This document shows positions 26,605 to 36,179 of a stretch of DNA of 64,000 nt, piece by piece; the stretch's first letter is position 1, and the number at the start of each line of letters is the position of its first letter. The translations under genes were made by a program, and so were the position numbers. The stretch is from positions 28,785,257 through 28,849,256 of the forward strand of contig NC_060237.1 of NCBI RefSeq assembly GCF_021155775.2, read 5' to 3'. The notes under the pieces were generated by a model. The model worked only from the letters and a program-made list of their open reading frames with translations. It did not search any database and was not told where the DNA came from. The DNA comes from Neodiprion pinetum (Eukaryota > Arthropoda > Insecta > Hymenoptera > Diprionidae).

Positions 26605-29033
26605 GTAATAAGGGTAGCTTCTCCGCTTAAGTGCTATGGAGTACATAATTATGGAACGATCTCATCCTGGACGAAAAAGTCTTGGAATTGAAAAACTAAC
26701 AATAATCCAAATAAACTTAATCCATACATACTTGTATCCAGGTCAGGATAGATGTTTGAACCGATTTAACCTGTCAACGAATGGACAAAGTAAATACCCA
26801 TAGTTCCCCTGTGTCACGAGATAACGTTGATAAATCACCTCCGCTAATTGCGATCGATATCTGACAAATTTCGCAGAGGCTGAAGCCTCCACCGGTTCAG
26901 CGAAGCAAGTTCACCGCGTGTATTGACCTGTGAAAACGTATTTCGATCGACGTGCACTACTCGGCTTGAGCCAGCCGATTTGCGCACAAGAGCGGTGTAG
27001 TTTACAACGTAAGCGAGATTTCTCCACCCGCATATTCGTGTTATAAATAATGTAGGTACTACAACCACATTGATTTCCCTCGCTCCTCGAGACTCGCGCT
27101 CTAGCGGAGCCGCCAGCTCTTAATTCCCGTGTCTAATTTATGTACAATTAGCACCAAGCTGAGGCGAAGCTTGTAAGACATTATAAACAGGCGTAGAAAT
27201 TGTTCCATCATCGACGAAGCCACGTAAAAATATGAATAATAATTTATATAAAGTGTATATAAATATAATAATCTTACACTTGATAGAAATTTTGTAATCC
27301 ATAGAAAAGGTGAATCATTTCTGCAATATCACGTAATTAACTATTATCTAGAATAATATCTTGCTCGCGCCGAGTTTCATTCGAATATCGTGACCGAGGC
27401 CAGCAAACTTTTGATCTATTCGGTATTTCGGCATTTTTTAGAGTCCGTGAGAAATCCTTCGTGCAATAAGCCGATCGGTGGTGTATATTACGAATGAAGT
27501 CAACCGGTGAACGAACGTTTCTGTCCTCATTCGTTGAGATTTCTCATACACCTGCTTATGTGTGTAGTCACCATCGCCTTCATTATATTACATGAATAGA
27601 CGCATCTGTAAGAAGCCACTGCCGATTGTCCAAAATGACCGTCAACTCATTGACGAAACGGTTATAGGTATCTACCTATTTGTTGTGGCTGCAGGTGCCG
27701 GTTCCAAATTCCGTTCAACTCTGCTCCAGTTTTAAGTCATTTCACAACCAGTATGTATATCCCTCGCACATATGTGCGCCCTAGAATCGCACGGTTACAG
27801 TTACAACGCACTATCGGTACGTACCGAGCCGTGGAACGAGCTCGTGCGCAATGTCAGTGGCTGACATATCAGTAACAATGCTAGGTGTGTCCGACGCGTG
27901 TTGCAATCGATCGCTGTTTGAACCCGCGCATTTAGTAACGCCGAGTCGCGTGCCCACATACACGCGTCCATTACGCTCCGCCGATCAATCGGTACGGAGC
28001 ACAGGAGAAGATGGCTTAAATGTCAAGGCCCCGGGGCTTTCGGGTCAGCAAGGCCCCGCAGGCCATTCGAACTGATCCCATTTCTCGGAAAGAGTCCTGC
28101 AGTGTGGGGCTAAGGCATCTGTTTCACTTTCAGGATTCCGTAGCAGCCGCATCCGAGGCCGGAGGCGACGAGTACGACGATTCTGATATGTACATGGAAC
28201 CGGATGGGGCGGAATCGAGTCCCGGTGACCAGACGTCTGCGTCGGCACAGCACACGGTGAACGAGGAGGCGATTGCCATCGTGGACGAGACGCTGCCTGA
28301 GGTCCTTGGTAAGCTGGAGGACCGGGCCGAGGTCCTTCCATCGTCGGAGAACGCGGGGCTGCGCAGAGAGTTCGTGGACAAGAGCCTAGAGTCGGAGAGT
28401 CAAAACTTCTTCCCGAGTTTCGCCCAGCTCTTCACCAACCATCGACTCCCTTACGAGGAACAGCAGCAGCAGCAGCACTACAGGCCTAACAGGTTCCTGG
28501 GATACTTCCAGAGAGAACGCGATGCCTACAATACACCCGCTGAGGACCAGCCCCATCCTCTTCTCGGCTCCGGAAACTTCGGCGTCATTCGGGGAGGGAC
28601 CTACTACAGTGACGATAAGGACAAGGACGAGTACTCCGTTGGGGAAACCCTTTTCAACCCTTATTTCCACGGACTGAACCCCCGCGCGAAGTCGAACTAC
28701 TACAGGAACCCGAAACCGCAGCCGGTTCGCGGTGGTGACTTTTTCGCAAACTTCCGGGACTTCGCCGACATCACGGCGCCACCCAAGTCCAGCTTCTCTC
28801 ACTTGTCCATTGTCTATGCGAATAAGAATGGGACTGCGGACCGCGTTGCTGAACCCAGAAACATCATCGAGACCCTCAGGATGCTCGAGGAAGAGTCCGA
28901 GCTTACCACCACCGAGATTCCGCAGAAGAAAATCAGCAATGGCAAGCGGAAGCTGCTGAAGCTTAAAAAGTATCAAGAAGACAAGTCCAGGAAGTCTCGC
29001 ATGGCCGTCGAACCTCTTCTCGCACTGAGTTGA
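26567..29033 (+). CDS. Putative secreted acidic protein, two 3'-most coding exons
   Basis: This is the 3' part of a + strand gene. Exons 26567-26604 and 28134-29033 are joined across a 1529-bp intron (donor gtaata, acceptor tttcactttcag). I do not recognise the product. After splicing the protein reads x-GAPVPEGAGAHE-DSVAAASEAGG and continues for 299 residues of terminal exon. The microexon enters in phase 1 and leaves in phase 0, which fits the terminal exon's frame exactly; read from its own ATG it would hit a stop at once. The protein is rich in D/E/S/P at its N-terminal side, has a 5-residue polyQ tract, aromatic/glycine motifs and a strongly basic C-terminal tail. There is no membrane segment and no catalytic motif. 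A secreted or matrix-type protein is inferred from composition and one NGT sequon. The signal peptide must come from an upstream exon (see the candidates at 20476 and 4986). GC-ending codons across the terminal exon support real coding. Confidence 0.75.
26605..28133 (+). other. Intron of the secreted-protein gene
   Basis: 1529 bp from donor gtaata to acceptor tttcactttcag. No further coding segment is recognised inside. Confidence 0.6.
28134..29033 (+). CDS. Terminal coding exon, 299 residues plus stop
   Basis: The exon starts right after the acceptor tttcactttcag. The frame is open upstream to 28020, but that stretch is intron and its ATG is not the start. Within the exon, residues 1-30 are acidic (GGDEYDDSDMYMEPDG) and residues 110-114 are polyglutamine (five CAG). 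Around 145-156 is GNFGVIRGGTYY, near 175 NPYFHGLNPR, and around 200-214 GGDFFANFRDFADI. An N-glycosylation sequon NGT lies at 232. A basic tail (GKRKLLKLKKY..KSRKSR) occupies about 270-289, before the end at LLALS. The GKR and other dibasic sites could be processing sites, but no neuropeptide-type repeat is seen. The FGVIRGGTYY and FFANFRDFADI blocks look like conserved motifs of an insect family of unknown function; I cannot name it reliably. The stop is TGA at 29031. Confidence 0.85.
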   Translation, partial: DSVAAASEAGGDEYDDSDMYMEPDGAESSPGDQTSASAQHTVNEEAIAIVDETLPEVLGKLEDRAEVLPSSENAGLRREFVDKSLESESQNFFPSFAQLFTNHRLPYEEQQQQQHYRPNRFLGYFQRERDAYNTPAEDQPHPLLGSGNFGVIRGGTYYSDDKDKDEYSVGETLFNPYFHGLNPRAKSNYYRNPKPQPVRGGDFFANFRDFADITAPPKSSFSHLSIVYANKNGTADRVAEPRNIIETLRMLEEESELTTTEIPQKKISNGKRKLLKLKKYQEDKSRKSRMAVEPLLALS

Positions 29034-29790
29034 ACGTGAAAAGCGAAACGACGGTCCCAACTACTCCGGGACACACGAGACTTGCTGAGGGATGCATCCC
29101 ACGTAAACTGGCCTTGATCGGAACCAAAGTCTGACCCTTCGACCCTTTGACCTCGACCTCTTCATCCATCAGGAGCAGCGTCGTTTTTACATGAAACGCG
29201 AGTAGAGAGGATTAGGAATCGGGAACCACTCGCAAGCTTCGCTCGCAACAAAACGCAACGACGAAATGTCAGGACTTTAAAAATCATACAGATCCCTCCA
29301 ATGTTCTGGTTGTTTCAAATATTGCTGACTCGCGCCGCGTTGTTTGCGAGCAACAAAATCATCATTGACGTCTTGACCTCGCAGTTAAATTTTAAGCATT
29401 ACGATCAGTCGAGTAAAGCACACTCTTCATACTCGATGCCTCATTTATAATTTTATGTATATCATCGCAAAACATTAAGATTCCTCAGGATGGATCGCTC
29501 TACAAAATCGCGAGAGTCCGTCGTGAGGAAATGATCATTATACCACCATTACATACATACGTCGATGCCTGCAACGAAATCAAAATCGCCTAATTGCATG
29601 TAAATGTAAATTTGTATAATCACTAAAATTTCGCTGCAGACGTTGGCTATTTGTTATATTATTTGTTGTTGACTATTGTAGTGTGACTAGTGTTACATGA
29701 TGTAATGTAAAAGTGTAAAATGAAAAACTGAAAAAAAAAGTGGAAGAAAAAAAAGGACGAATTAGCTAATAAACTCTTATCTATATATTT
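29034..29790 (+). other. 3' UTR of the secreted-protein gene
   Basis: AT-rich sequence with no reading frame follows the stop at 29031-29033. It ends near a canonical AATAAA at 29768-29773, followed by a T/A-rich stretch. The exact cleavage site is inferred to be about 15-25 nt downstream. Confidence 0.6.
29768..29773 (+). terminator. Poly(A) signal AATAAA
   Basis: A canonical hexamer lies 735 nt after the stop codon of the + strand gene, just before the convergent gap. Confidence 0.6.
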
Positions 29791-29846
29791 TATAAATCGA
29801 CGAGCCAACCCAACATCAGCCCTTACTTCCTTCTCCTAGTAGCGTA

Positions 29847-30057
29847 TGTTTATGAATGTTTTAGGCTTCCGGCTAACTTGTTTTCGGTCCGAAACAAAAT
29901 GCGAGCTCGAATCCATACGAATTATGTGACAGTGACTCGGAATCTCTCACGTCGGTTGTATCGCCGGTCATTGTCACATAATTCGTACAGAAGTCGAGCT
30001 GGCGTTTCATTTCGGACGGAAAACAAGTTAGCCGGTGGCCCAAAGCATTAATGAACA
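29847..30057. repeat. 211-bp foldback in the gap between convergent genes
   Basis: Imperfect inverted repeat. CCGGCTAACTTGTTTTC at 29869-29885 pairs perfectly with 30019-30035, and TACGAATTATGTGACA at 29916-29931 with 29972-29987; the segments between match well, and the outer arms (29847 and 30057) also match at most positions. The loop is about 40 nt. It lies between the + strand 3' end (about 29790) and the GATD3 stop (30174). Confidence 0.75.
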
Positions 30058-30173
30058 TTACTGTACAATAAAGCAAATATATATTCATGACATGCACAAT
30101 TTTTAGCAGGCACCATGGAGGCATTCGATGGACTAACGAGAACGGCAAAAATTGACGAATTCTCAATCCAGCT

Positions 30174-30382
30174 CTACTTCATCTTCTTTTTGAGAGCTTT
30201 TACCAGCCGCCCAATCCCATCATGTACTTCGGCGAAGGTCCCGTTGTACATCCAGGCAGGTGTGCTAAACACGTTGTGCTGTTTGCAGTGAGTCACCTGA
30301 GTGACACTCCGTTCCTCATGCTTAGCGCCCATCTTCTTTACTTCAGCGATCGCCGCACAGTGAGGCCACTTCTCTGGTGGGC
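30174..30382 (-). CDS. GATD3: GATD3 exon 4 (C-terminus and stop)
   Basis: 209 nt after a 122-bp intron (acceptor cggtactttcag). It encodes G-PPEKWPHCAAIAEVKKMGAKHEERSV and later FSTPAWMYNGTFAEVHDGIGRLVKALKKKMK, then a stop at 30176-30174. The TPA-(F/W)-M and HDGIG motifs are the family C-terminus. The only poly(A)-like hexamer I see downstream is a variant AATATA on this strand at 30085-30080. Confidence 0.93.
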
Positions 30383-31952
30383 CTGAAAGTACCGAAGTTT
30401 CAATATAAAATAACTGGTGTAAAACTACTTGGTTTAGTTCTACAATTATTCTCCTTTGCAGGGTGACTGCTTCTCCGGATTGCAAAGACACTCACTACTT
30501 TTACCGAGCGTGATCTTCGTTCCGCAAAGTACTTTCGCCACGAGCACCGGGGCGATGCAAATTGCTCCGATCGGTTTCTTGGAGAGAGCGAACTCTGTGA
30601 TGACCCTTTCAAGCTCTGGCAGAACCGTGCACTCTGCTCCTTTCGTGGCGAAGTCACTCCTGTAAATCCGAGGTCAAATACCGATCCCTTTCCCTATTCC
30701 ATGATCACTCTTTACTTGGCACTCACAGGGTCTTGGCGCAGCCGAAACCTCCAGGCAGGATTAGGGCGATTCCAGAATTGCAGTCGCACTCGCAGAGCGG
30801 ACGGACCTCTGACCTCGCGATCCTCGCAGCCTCGACCAACGCATTTCGAGCCACACCGCTACTGTCAGGCTGCTTGCAGAGGTGGTCCATCACCCCGCAG
30901 ATCTCCGTATTGGGCGCGAAAAATTCCGGCTTGAAACCGTTGAGGTTCAAATTTATGGCCAGGGAAACCGCCTCTGTTACTTCTGATCCATCGAGAGACC
31001 CACAGCCGCACAGAACCTGCGGGACCAGAAGAAGACGATTACTCGGGTGTTTCAATTCCTTCTCAATCGTTGGCGCAGCCGTTAATTGTTCACGACCGTT
31101 GGGGCTTATCTCATTAGAGCCGGATGCTGATACCAAGGCGACAATCTCTGCGACCTGAATGTTCACGCGTGCAGCGGCGAATTGCGCTCGTGCTAATTAA
31201 GTACATTCAGTGCTGCGTAGCTGCTGGTTCCGATCTCAGATTTTCGACTGAGATTTAATTAGTGGTTATTTCACAGACTCCGCACTTGATTGACAAGGTA
31301 TTCGCGCTCGCATGCGTGCTTGTGTCTGCGTGAAGCATGTAACTTATTCCAGGGCATCGATTTCGAGCAGTATGTGATACCGTAACAATGCCGAACTAGA
31401 ACGTGCGTGCTCAGTTGTGAAGGTGGCCAAACAAGCCCCGATACCTATCACATTTCGACCGAAATATTGTAACAACGTACGGCACGTGTATTTTTGCAAC
31501 CGTGAGAGGGTGGAAATCGGGACAATAAACCACATTAAGAGATGCCTAATTGGTATTCATGATTCAAAAATTATTGATTCCGTAACGAGACGATGTGGTT
31601 GCTGAAACGGACGTCGTAATCTGACAAAAAATTTCGGTTATCACATTAGCAAACGTATAATAAAATAGATATACTCGTATAATAGCGGTGGGTGATAATT
31701 CATAAGCCAGTTGTAATTCGATCCGTAACACCAGACGCTCATCAATTATTCATTGAATTTTGAATAATATGCACAGGTCTGTGAAAAGGACAATAGGTTG
31801 TAACGAAAGACGCAACTCACCACTGCGACAGGTTTGGGCTCGCAGTCTTTGGCCCCGAATTTTTTAAATATACTGATGTGGAGGTTGGAAACGTTTGACA
31901 GTTTGGCATGGACATTTGATAGTAAAACGCTGGATAACCGAGAGCGAAACAT
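30174..31952 (-). CDS. GATD3: ES1/GATD3 family protein (GATase1-like, DJ-1/PfpI superfamily), mitochondrial
   Basis: This is a complete four-exon gene on the - strand: 31952-31821, 31016-30727, 30659-30505, 30382-30174 (786 nt, 261 residues, close to the roughly 268 of human ES1/GATD3). All junction phases agree. Residues 1-38 (MFRSRLSSVLLSNV...) are basic and lack acidic residues at the start, a likely mitochondrial leader. The Rossmann-like core then begins at KPVAV-VLCGCGSLDGSEVTEA. Family hallmarks are FAPN, NALVEAARIAR, LILPGGFGCAKTL, KKPIGAICIAPVLVAKVL with the conserved nucleophile-elbow Cys at residue 175, and a C-terminal TPAWM..EVHDGIGRLVKAL. Vertebrate members are mitochondrial, and the bacterial homologue ElbB has been described as a glyoxalase/deglycase-like protein, but the true substrate is unsettled. 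No frame is broken and no key residue is missing. The ATG has A at -3 (aacaATG). The gene converges on the secreted-protein gene at 28134. Confidence 0.93.
30505..30659 (-). CDS. GATD3: GATD3 exon 3 (nucleophile elbow)
   Basis: 155 nt after a minimal 67-bp intron (acceptor ggatttacag). It reads SDFATKGAECTVLPELERVI and then KKPIGAICIAPVLVAKVL; the Cys before IAP is residue 175 and aligns with the conserved Cys of the family. Donor gtaaaa, phase 1. Confidence 0.93.
30727..31016 (-). CDS. GATD3: GATD3 exon 2 (N-terminal half of GATase1-like domain)
   Basis: 290 nt, acceptor tggtcccgcag, donor gtgagt. It encodes residues 45-140 plus two bases of Leu141. It carries GCGSLDGSEVTEAVSL, FAPNTEICGVMDHL and PGGFGCAKT, all characteristic of the ES1 family. 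Confidence 0.93.
31821..31952 (-). CDS. GATD3: GATD3 exon 1 (start, mitochondrial leader)
   Basis: 44 codons from ATG at 31952 to GTG, followed by a consensus donor gtgagt. It ends ...KPVAV in phase 0, directly continued by VLCGCG in exon 2, so the first beta strand of the family fold is split by the 804-bp first intron. Confidence 0.85.
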
Positions 31953-32100
31953 TGTTTCTCATCGAATCTTCATAATAAAATAACAAGGCAGGCTACTGGA
32001 GACCCAGCGTAATTTTATCTGGGTGAAAAGTCCTAAAACTGGTAATTTGACAAGTTTATAGCGCATTTCAGACGATTCCGTCACTTTAAATTCATCATTG
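31953..32100 (-). promoter_or_regulatory. Probable 5' UTR/promoter of GATD3
   Basis: An AT-rich segment lies directly upstream of the GATD3 ATG. On the - strand it contains TATA-like runs (gataaaat near 32016, ttattttatt near 31975). No clear initiator can be fixed by eye, so this is placed by position. It might be shared with a divergent + strand transcript (see 32250). Confidence 0.3.
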
Positions 32101-32249
32101 ACAGTTTATTTTCCATTTGTTTTTCTCTCTTGGTTAGCATTTCAGAAAACGAAGCAATGCTTAGCTGCGGTGAAAAAAAGTATCCGCAAAATCTTACCTA
32201 CGGTCGATAAAACGGATTTTCACCACGTGACTTTCCCGTCAGTCACTTT

Positions 32250-33109
32250 GATCTCGCCGTTCGTTTCACCGTGGATACTACAGGATCCGTTCGCCTTTCA
32301 CTGTGGCTGGTAAATGGTGGATGGGCGCGTTGGGCAGCTAATGGTATAAAAGGTACCGCTGAACAAGAAGCTTTGGGACCTAGACGCAAGTCAGAGAGGA
32401 GGGCTAGATCCTTGGGTATATTGCTAAAGAACGAGGATGAAATTGAAGAGGGGAAAAGGCGCGCGAAACTGGAGCGAAGAACTGAGGAGGCAGAACTCCT
32501 CTCCTTGTGTGCAATATCCGTGTGCTTAATAAAAAATCGACGAGGAAGCGAGCCCAAGAAGCGCTTACTTTATGGCTCGTATAACCTTTACAGGCTCTAG
32601 GAGCAATTTTTGCCAGACTATGAATACGAAACACATAATGGAGGCCAAGATTTAACAGTTGAGCTGGCAAGGCGAAACCGTGTTCTCCCCGTATCTTTTA
32701 CCCTGCACCTGGAATATATTTCCAAGATTATTGAAACACTCGCCTTGAGCATCCGATACTTTATAAAGATTATGTGGGAATTGGTCGAACGCCCATATTT
32801 ATCTCAAGCCTTTCCCGCCACTGAGGCAGCACGTTTCGAAGATGTACTCCACACGGGAGGATCTTCAGCGTTGAAAAATGAGAACGAAAATGTTGAGACC
32901 GACGGTGAAGCGCCTGATTAACCATTTCATCCATCATGTACGATCGTTCGCAAAAAAATAAAAAACCAGAGACTCACACTTGTCTCATTGTTTCAGTATC
33001 AAAAGATATATTCGAAATCCTCTGGTACAGTCCAAGCCTAGAACCAGTACTGAATCTGACTAACCAGAGGCAGCATGGCAGCACTGTGTCAGTTGCTGAA
33101 CCCACATAG
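32250..33109 (+). other. Possible spliced + strand gene, divergent from GATD3
   Basis: One frame is open from 32250 to 32597 and, after a single TAG, from 32601 to 32918. A phase-consistent splice model removes the TAG: donor G|gtatat after 32415, acceptor tttttgccag before 32617, donor G|gtgaag after 32904, and the strong acceptor tgtctcattgtttcag before 32997, with a stop TAG at 33107. The first open block is K/R/E-rich (EALGPRRKSERRARSL). The second contains YISKIIETLALSIRYFIKIM and VERPYLSQAFPATEAARFED, and the third SKDIFEILWYSPSLEPVLN. I recognise no family, find no convincing start codon, and AATAAA occurs inside a proposed intron. It could equally be a decayed or chance frame. Confidence 0.2.
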
Positions 33110-35384
33110 CTCAGAGATAATTAATGCAGGTGGAGGAGCTCGGCTGTCGTATAGAGGCTGATACCCCGCGTCTCAATGACTGGGGTAATACGAGGGTGAC
33201 GAAACATAATCCGCAGTAAGATATACCTCCCTCAATCTCGGGGTTGAACCCACTTATTCTAATTATCAGCTCGAGACGAGTGTCCCCGTGAGTCCTGTTC
33301 AACTCGTCACTTCCTCAATCTCGGGAGAACGTCTCCATACTCGATGCAGAAGCCGTGCCCACGGTGAGGAGCTTCACAAACACGCGTCCGCGGAAAGTCA
33401 GACGCGTTCGTGCGTGGAGTTCAAGGCGTGTGTGTCGGTGCTTAACGGGCGGGAGGAAGTCGTTGCGTACCCGAAGCTTACCCATAATCTTATGTAAATC
33501 TGCAACCCTTATGCGCCCAACCCTTACCGGTGTAACGGGCAGGGTTCACCCTCGTCCTCCTCTGCCGGCGTGGACCGCGTATGGAAAGGATGCGGGAAGG
33601 GCGGAAGCGCGGGGGTTATATGAATGTTAAAATAAGTTTGAAATTGTCGCGGACAAGTTCGGCCCCTCGGGAGGAACGGCGAGTAATCTCACCGCGCTCC
33701 AGCTTCCCGGTACCAGGTTCCACGCTCCTGGCTCCAACCTCTACCTTCTCCGTGCCGTTTCGCTACTGCAGCAGCTCCCAGTGCAGACTCGCTAGTTCGC
33801 ACGCCTCTGACCGTCTAATTCAGAGGTTTTGTGTAGCGCTGGATTAATACAGAAAGTTCGGTTTCGAAGTTACAGGTTTACGAATACCTACGCAGTTTCA
33901 TTGCAAAGCAAAATTCTGCGGACAGTGCACCACGTGTGCCAAACGGATGTGTGGAAATATGACTGGGCTTAGGAACCAATCGTCAGACCTAAGGCCCTTT
34001 GACAAATGATCGTTATGTGGGTACGGATCTGCAGACGATCCGTTATTAATGACGCGCTTGTCGACGGGGGCGAAGGCTGTTAGACTCTTCAAGTCGCAAG
34101 TGCGCTTTGATCGGTTCGGTACGATAGCTTCTACAGACAGCGGATCTAAACTTACGGGTACATTTGTTAATCGAAGAAAGTTTTTTCGGCCAGTAATCCA
34201 AAGCATGGAACAGCAACGTCAGTAACGGTAGCGGTGGCGAATTCTGACGTATGTCACACCGAGAGATTGGCACCCTTGGGATGCGGCTCATTCAATTAGT
34301 CACTCGGTTACTCGCATCACGTCACATTTACCTTACTCCCAGGTGGCGGAACTCCGTCACCCGCTGTCAGCCAGTGATTGCGAGAGTGTAAGCTTTGCCG
34401 AAGAACGCGGATGCAAGGCTTGACGCCGATTTAATCAATCCTCCGCTCCTTTTTTTTACACCTCATTTTACACCACCCTGTATTGTCTTAGTGCTGCCAC
34501 TGACGCTCGCCGATCTAATCAGTCGATATTAACCGCGATGTGACAATTCTCTTGCAATATTCCGTACAACCGAGGCTGAACCAGAACTGCTTACGCATTC
34601 CCAACGCAAAGCAGAGGCAATCCCTGGACAGCCAGGCGGAGGAGGAACTGCCTCCCTTCGCATCCAGGTAGGTACCAAAGATCCCGTGAAATTTCCAGAC
34701 AAGTCGACAATTACGCATCCGACATACCACGAGAATCGAAACTAGGGAATATTCTTCAAAATACGAGTACTCAGTTTTTCGGCACGCGTTCTTTGGAGCC
34801 CAGAGCAATCACAACGCGATATGTGCAGGAAACCACTGCGGCTACACGCATTTCATTCCTAATTAGGGTAATAATTACTACTCTGCTGAACGCGCTAACG
34901 ATGCGGACAAATCGAAGGTCATCAACTCGTCAACGGGGTGAAAAATTCAATAGTGTGCATAAATTGCTTTCAGCTCCTGGAATTGCAGAATATTTCGGTG
35001 CTTGTAATACGCAGATTCCATAAAACAAGAAGAAATCGAGAAAAGTTGTGACCGAAATCCAAATTCAGTCAGGTTATTATCCGCTATAATGTACACTGAT
35101 GAATTACTCTTCGTTGATTTGCTCAAAATTTACATACTGGCTGAGGTTAACCAGACGAAAGTTCTTCTGGGATTGCTAATTATATAGTAACGCGATGAAG
35201 TAAAATTTTTGCTTCGTTACACACTGGTGTAAATTCAGCCCGATTCCATGTCAAGGTATCGTACACTTCAGCCACAGTATCGGGAGCGATTTCCACACCT
35301 TCCGAGTGAAATTGAACGTCTCTTAATGCAACAAGATTCAGCGGCTATGACGTCATAGTGATGTTCCGCGTCCGATCTCGGCAG

Positions 35385-35447
35385 AACGAACGAACGAACG
35401 AACGAAAGAAGGCAGGAAGGAAGGAAGGAAGGAAGGAAGGAAGGAAG
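35385..35447 (+). repeat. Compound (AACG)n / (GGAA)n microsatellite
   Basis: About five AACG units, then aaagaaggcag, then about eight GGAA units. It is the source of the SFLP-rich peptide in the 206-codon - strand frame here. Confidence 0.95.
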
Positions 35448-35938
35448 AGGTGAGGGGCTGGAGGGCGGTTCGGTCTGCCCGGGGGAAGCCAGCCGACCAT
35501 CCGATATTAAAATAACGCCACGAAGTGCATTATTCACATCCATATCCGAGCGCTCGAGCTCGGGCGAATATTTTAGTGAGAAGTGCGTACCACCGACTCC
35601 AACAACGGTGCTCATGTCGCTGGCGGCAGTAGCTCCGATATCAAGTCCTCGGGGAGCGGGAATCGCCGACCGGAAGTGGTCGTCAACTTCGTCGCAGGCT
35701 TCTTCGCGCCGTTTCCGGGGAAGAGAAAGGGGCGAAGACTCGCCGCGGATGACTTTTTTTTTTTTTGAAAGTAGTGGGACATCGGCGACTTCCGTTTCTT
35801 CAGCAGCCTTCGGCGGGTCTCGGAGGCCCGTTTTGGGGCGAAGGATCGACGGAGAAGGTGCGGATGATAAAAATACGCCGGTGACCACCCCTGACAGCGC
35901 GATGAGCTTCGAAATGGCAGTGAGATGATTTTTCCGGG

Positions 35939-35964
35939 CAGAGAGAGAGAGAGAGAGAGAGAGA
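35939..35964 (+). repeat. (GA)n microsatellite
   Basis: About 12 GA units, in GC-rich sequence. Confidence 0.9.
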
Positions 35965-36163
35965 ATGAGAGAGGGAAAACCGTCTGCTCTCCCTCGGGAT
36001 CGCAGTCGAGGCCAGCTCTTCTCTGGACCAGGAAGCTAGGGGATGGAATGGAGGAACTCGCGGCGGCAGGGTGCGGAAAGCGTTGGAAGAACCCGCTCGA
36101 ACCAAGCGGATCACTTCTCTAATTTTCAGCCCGATCAAACGTTATTTTACCACCACAAAGCTC

Positions 36164-36179
36164 GACCGATATATCGGTC
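36164..36179. repeat. 16-bp perfect palindrome
   Basis: GACCGATATATCGGTC. No known element is assigned. Confidence 0.6.

Noticed and set aside
28020..28133. ATG at 28020 extending the terminal exon upstream
   Set aside because: The segment lies before a clear acceptor (gtttcactttcag) and the phase-0 exon joins the 26567 microexon; it is read-through into intron.
28386..29060. 224-codon frame on the - strand
   Set aside because: Complete antisense shadow of the terminal exon of the + strand gene.
35268..35888. 206-codon - strand frame
   Set aside because: Much of it is the translation of AACG/GGAA microsatellites and GC-rich sequence; no start or splice evidence.
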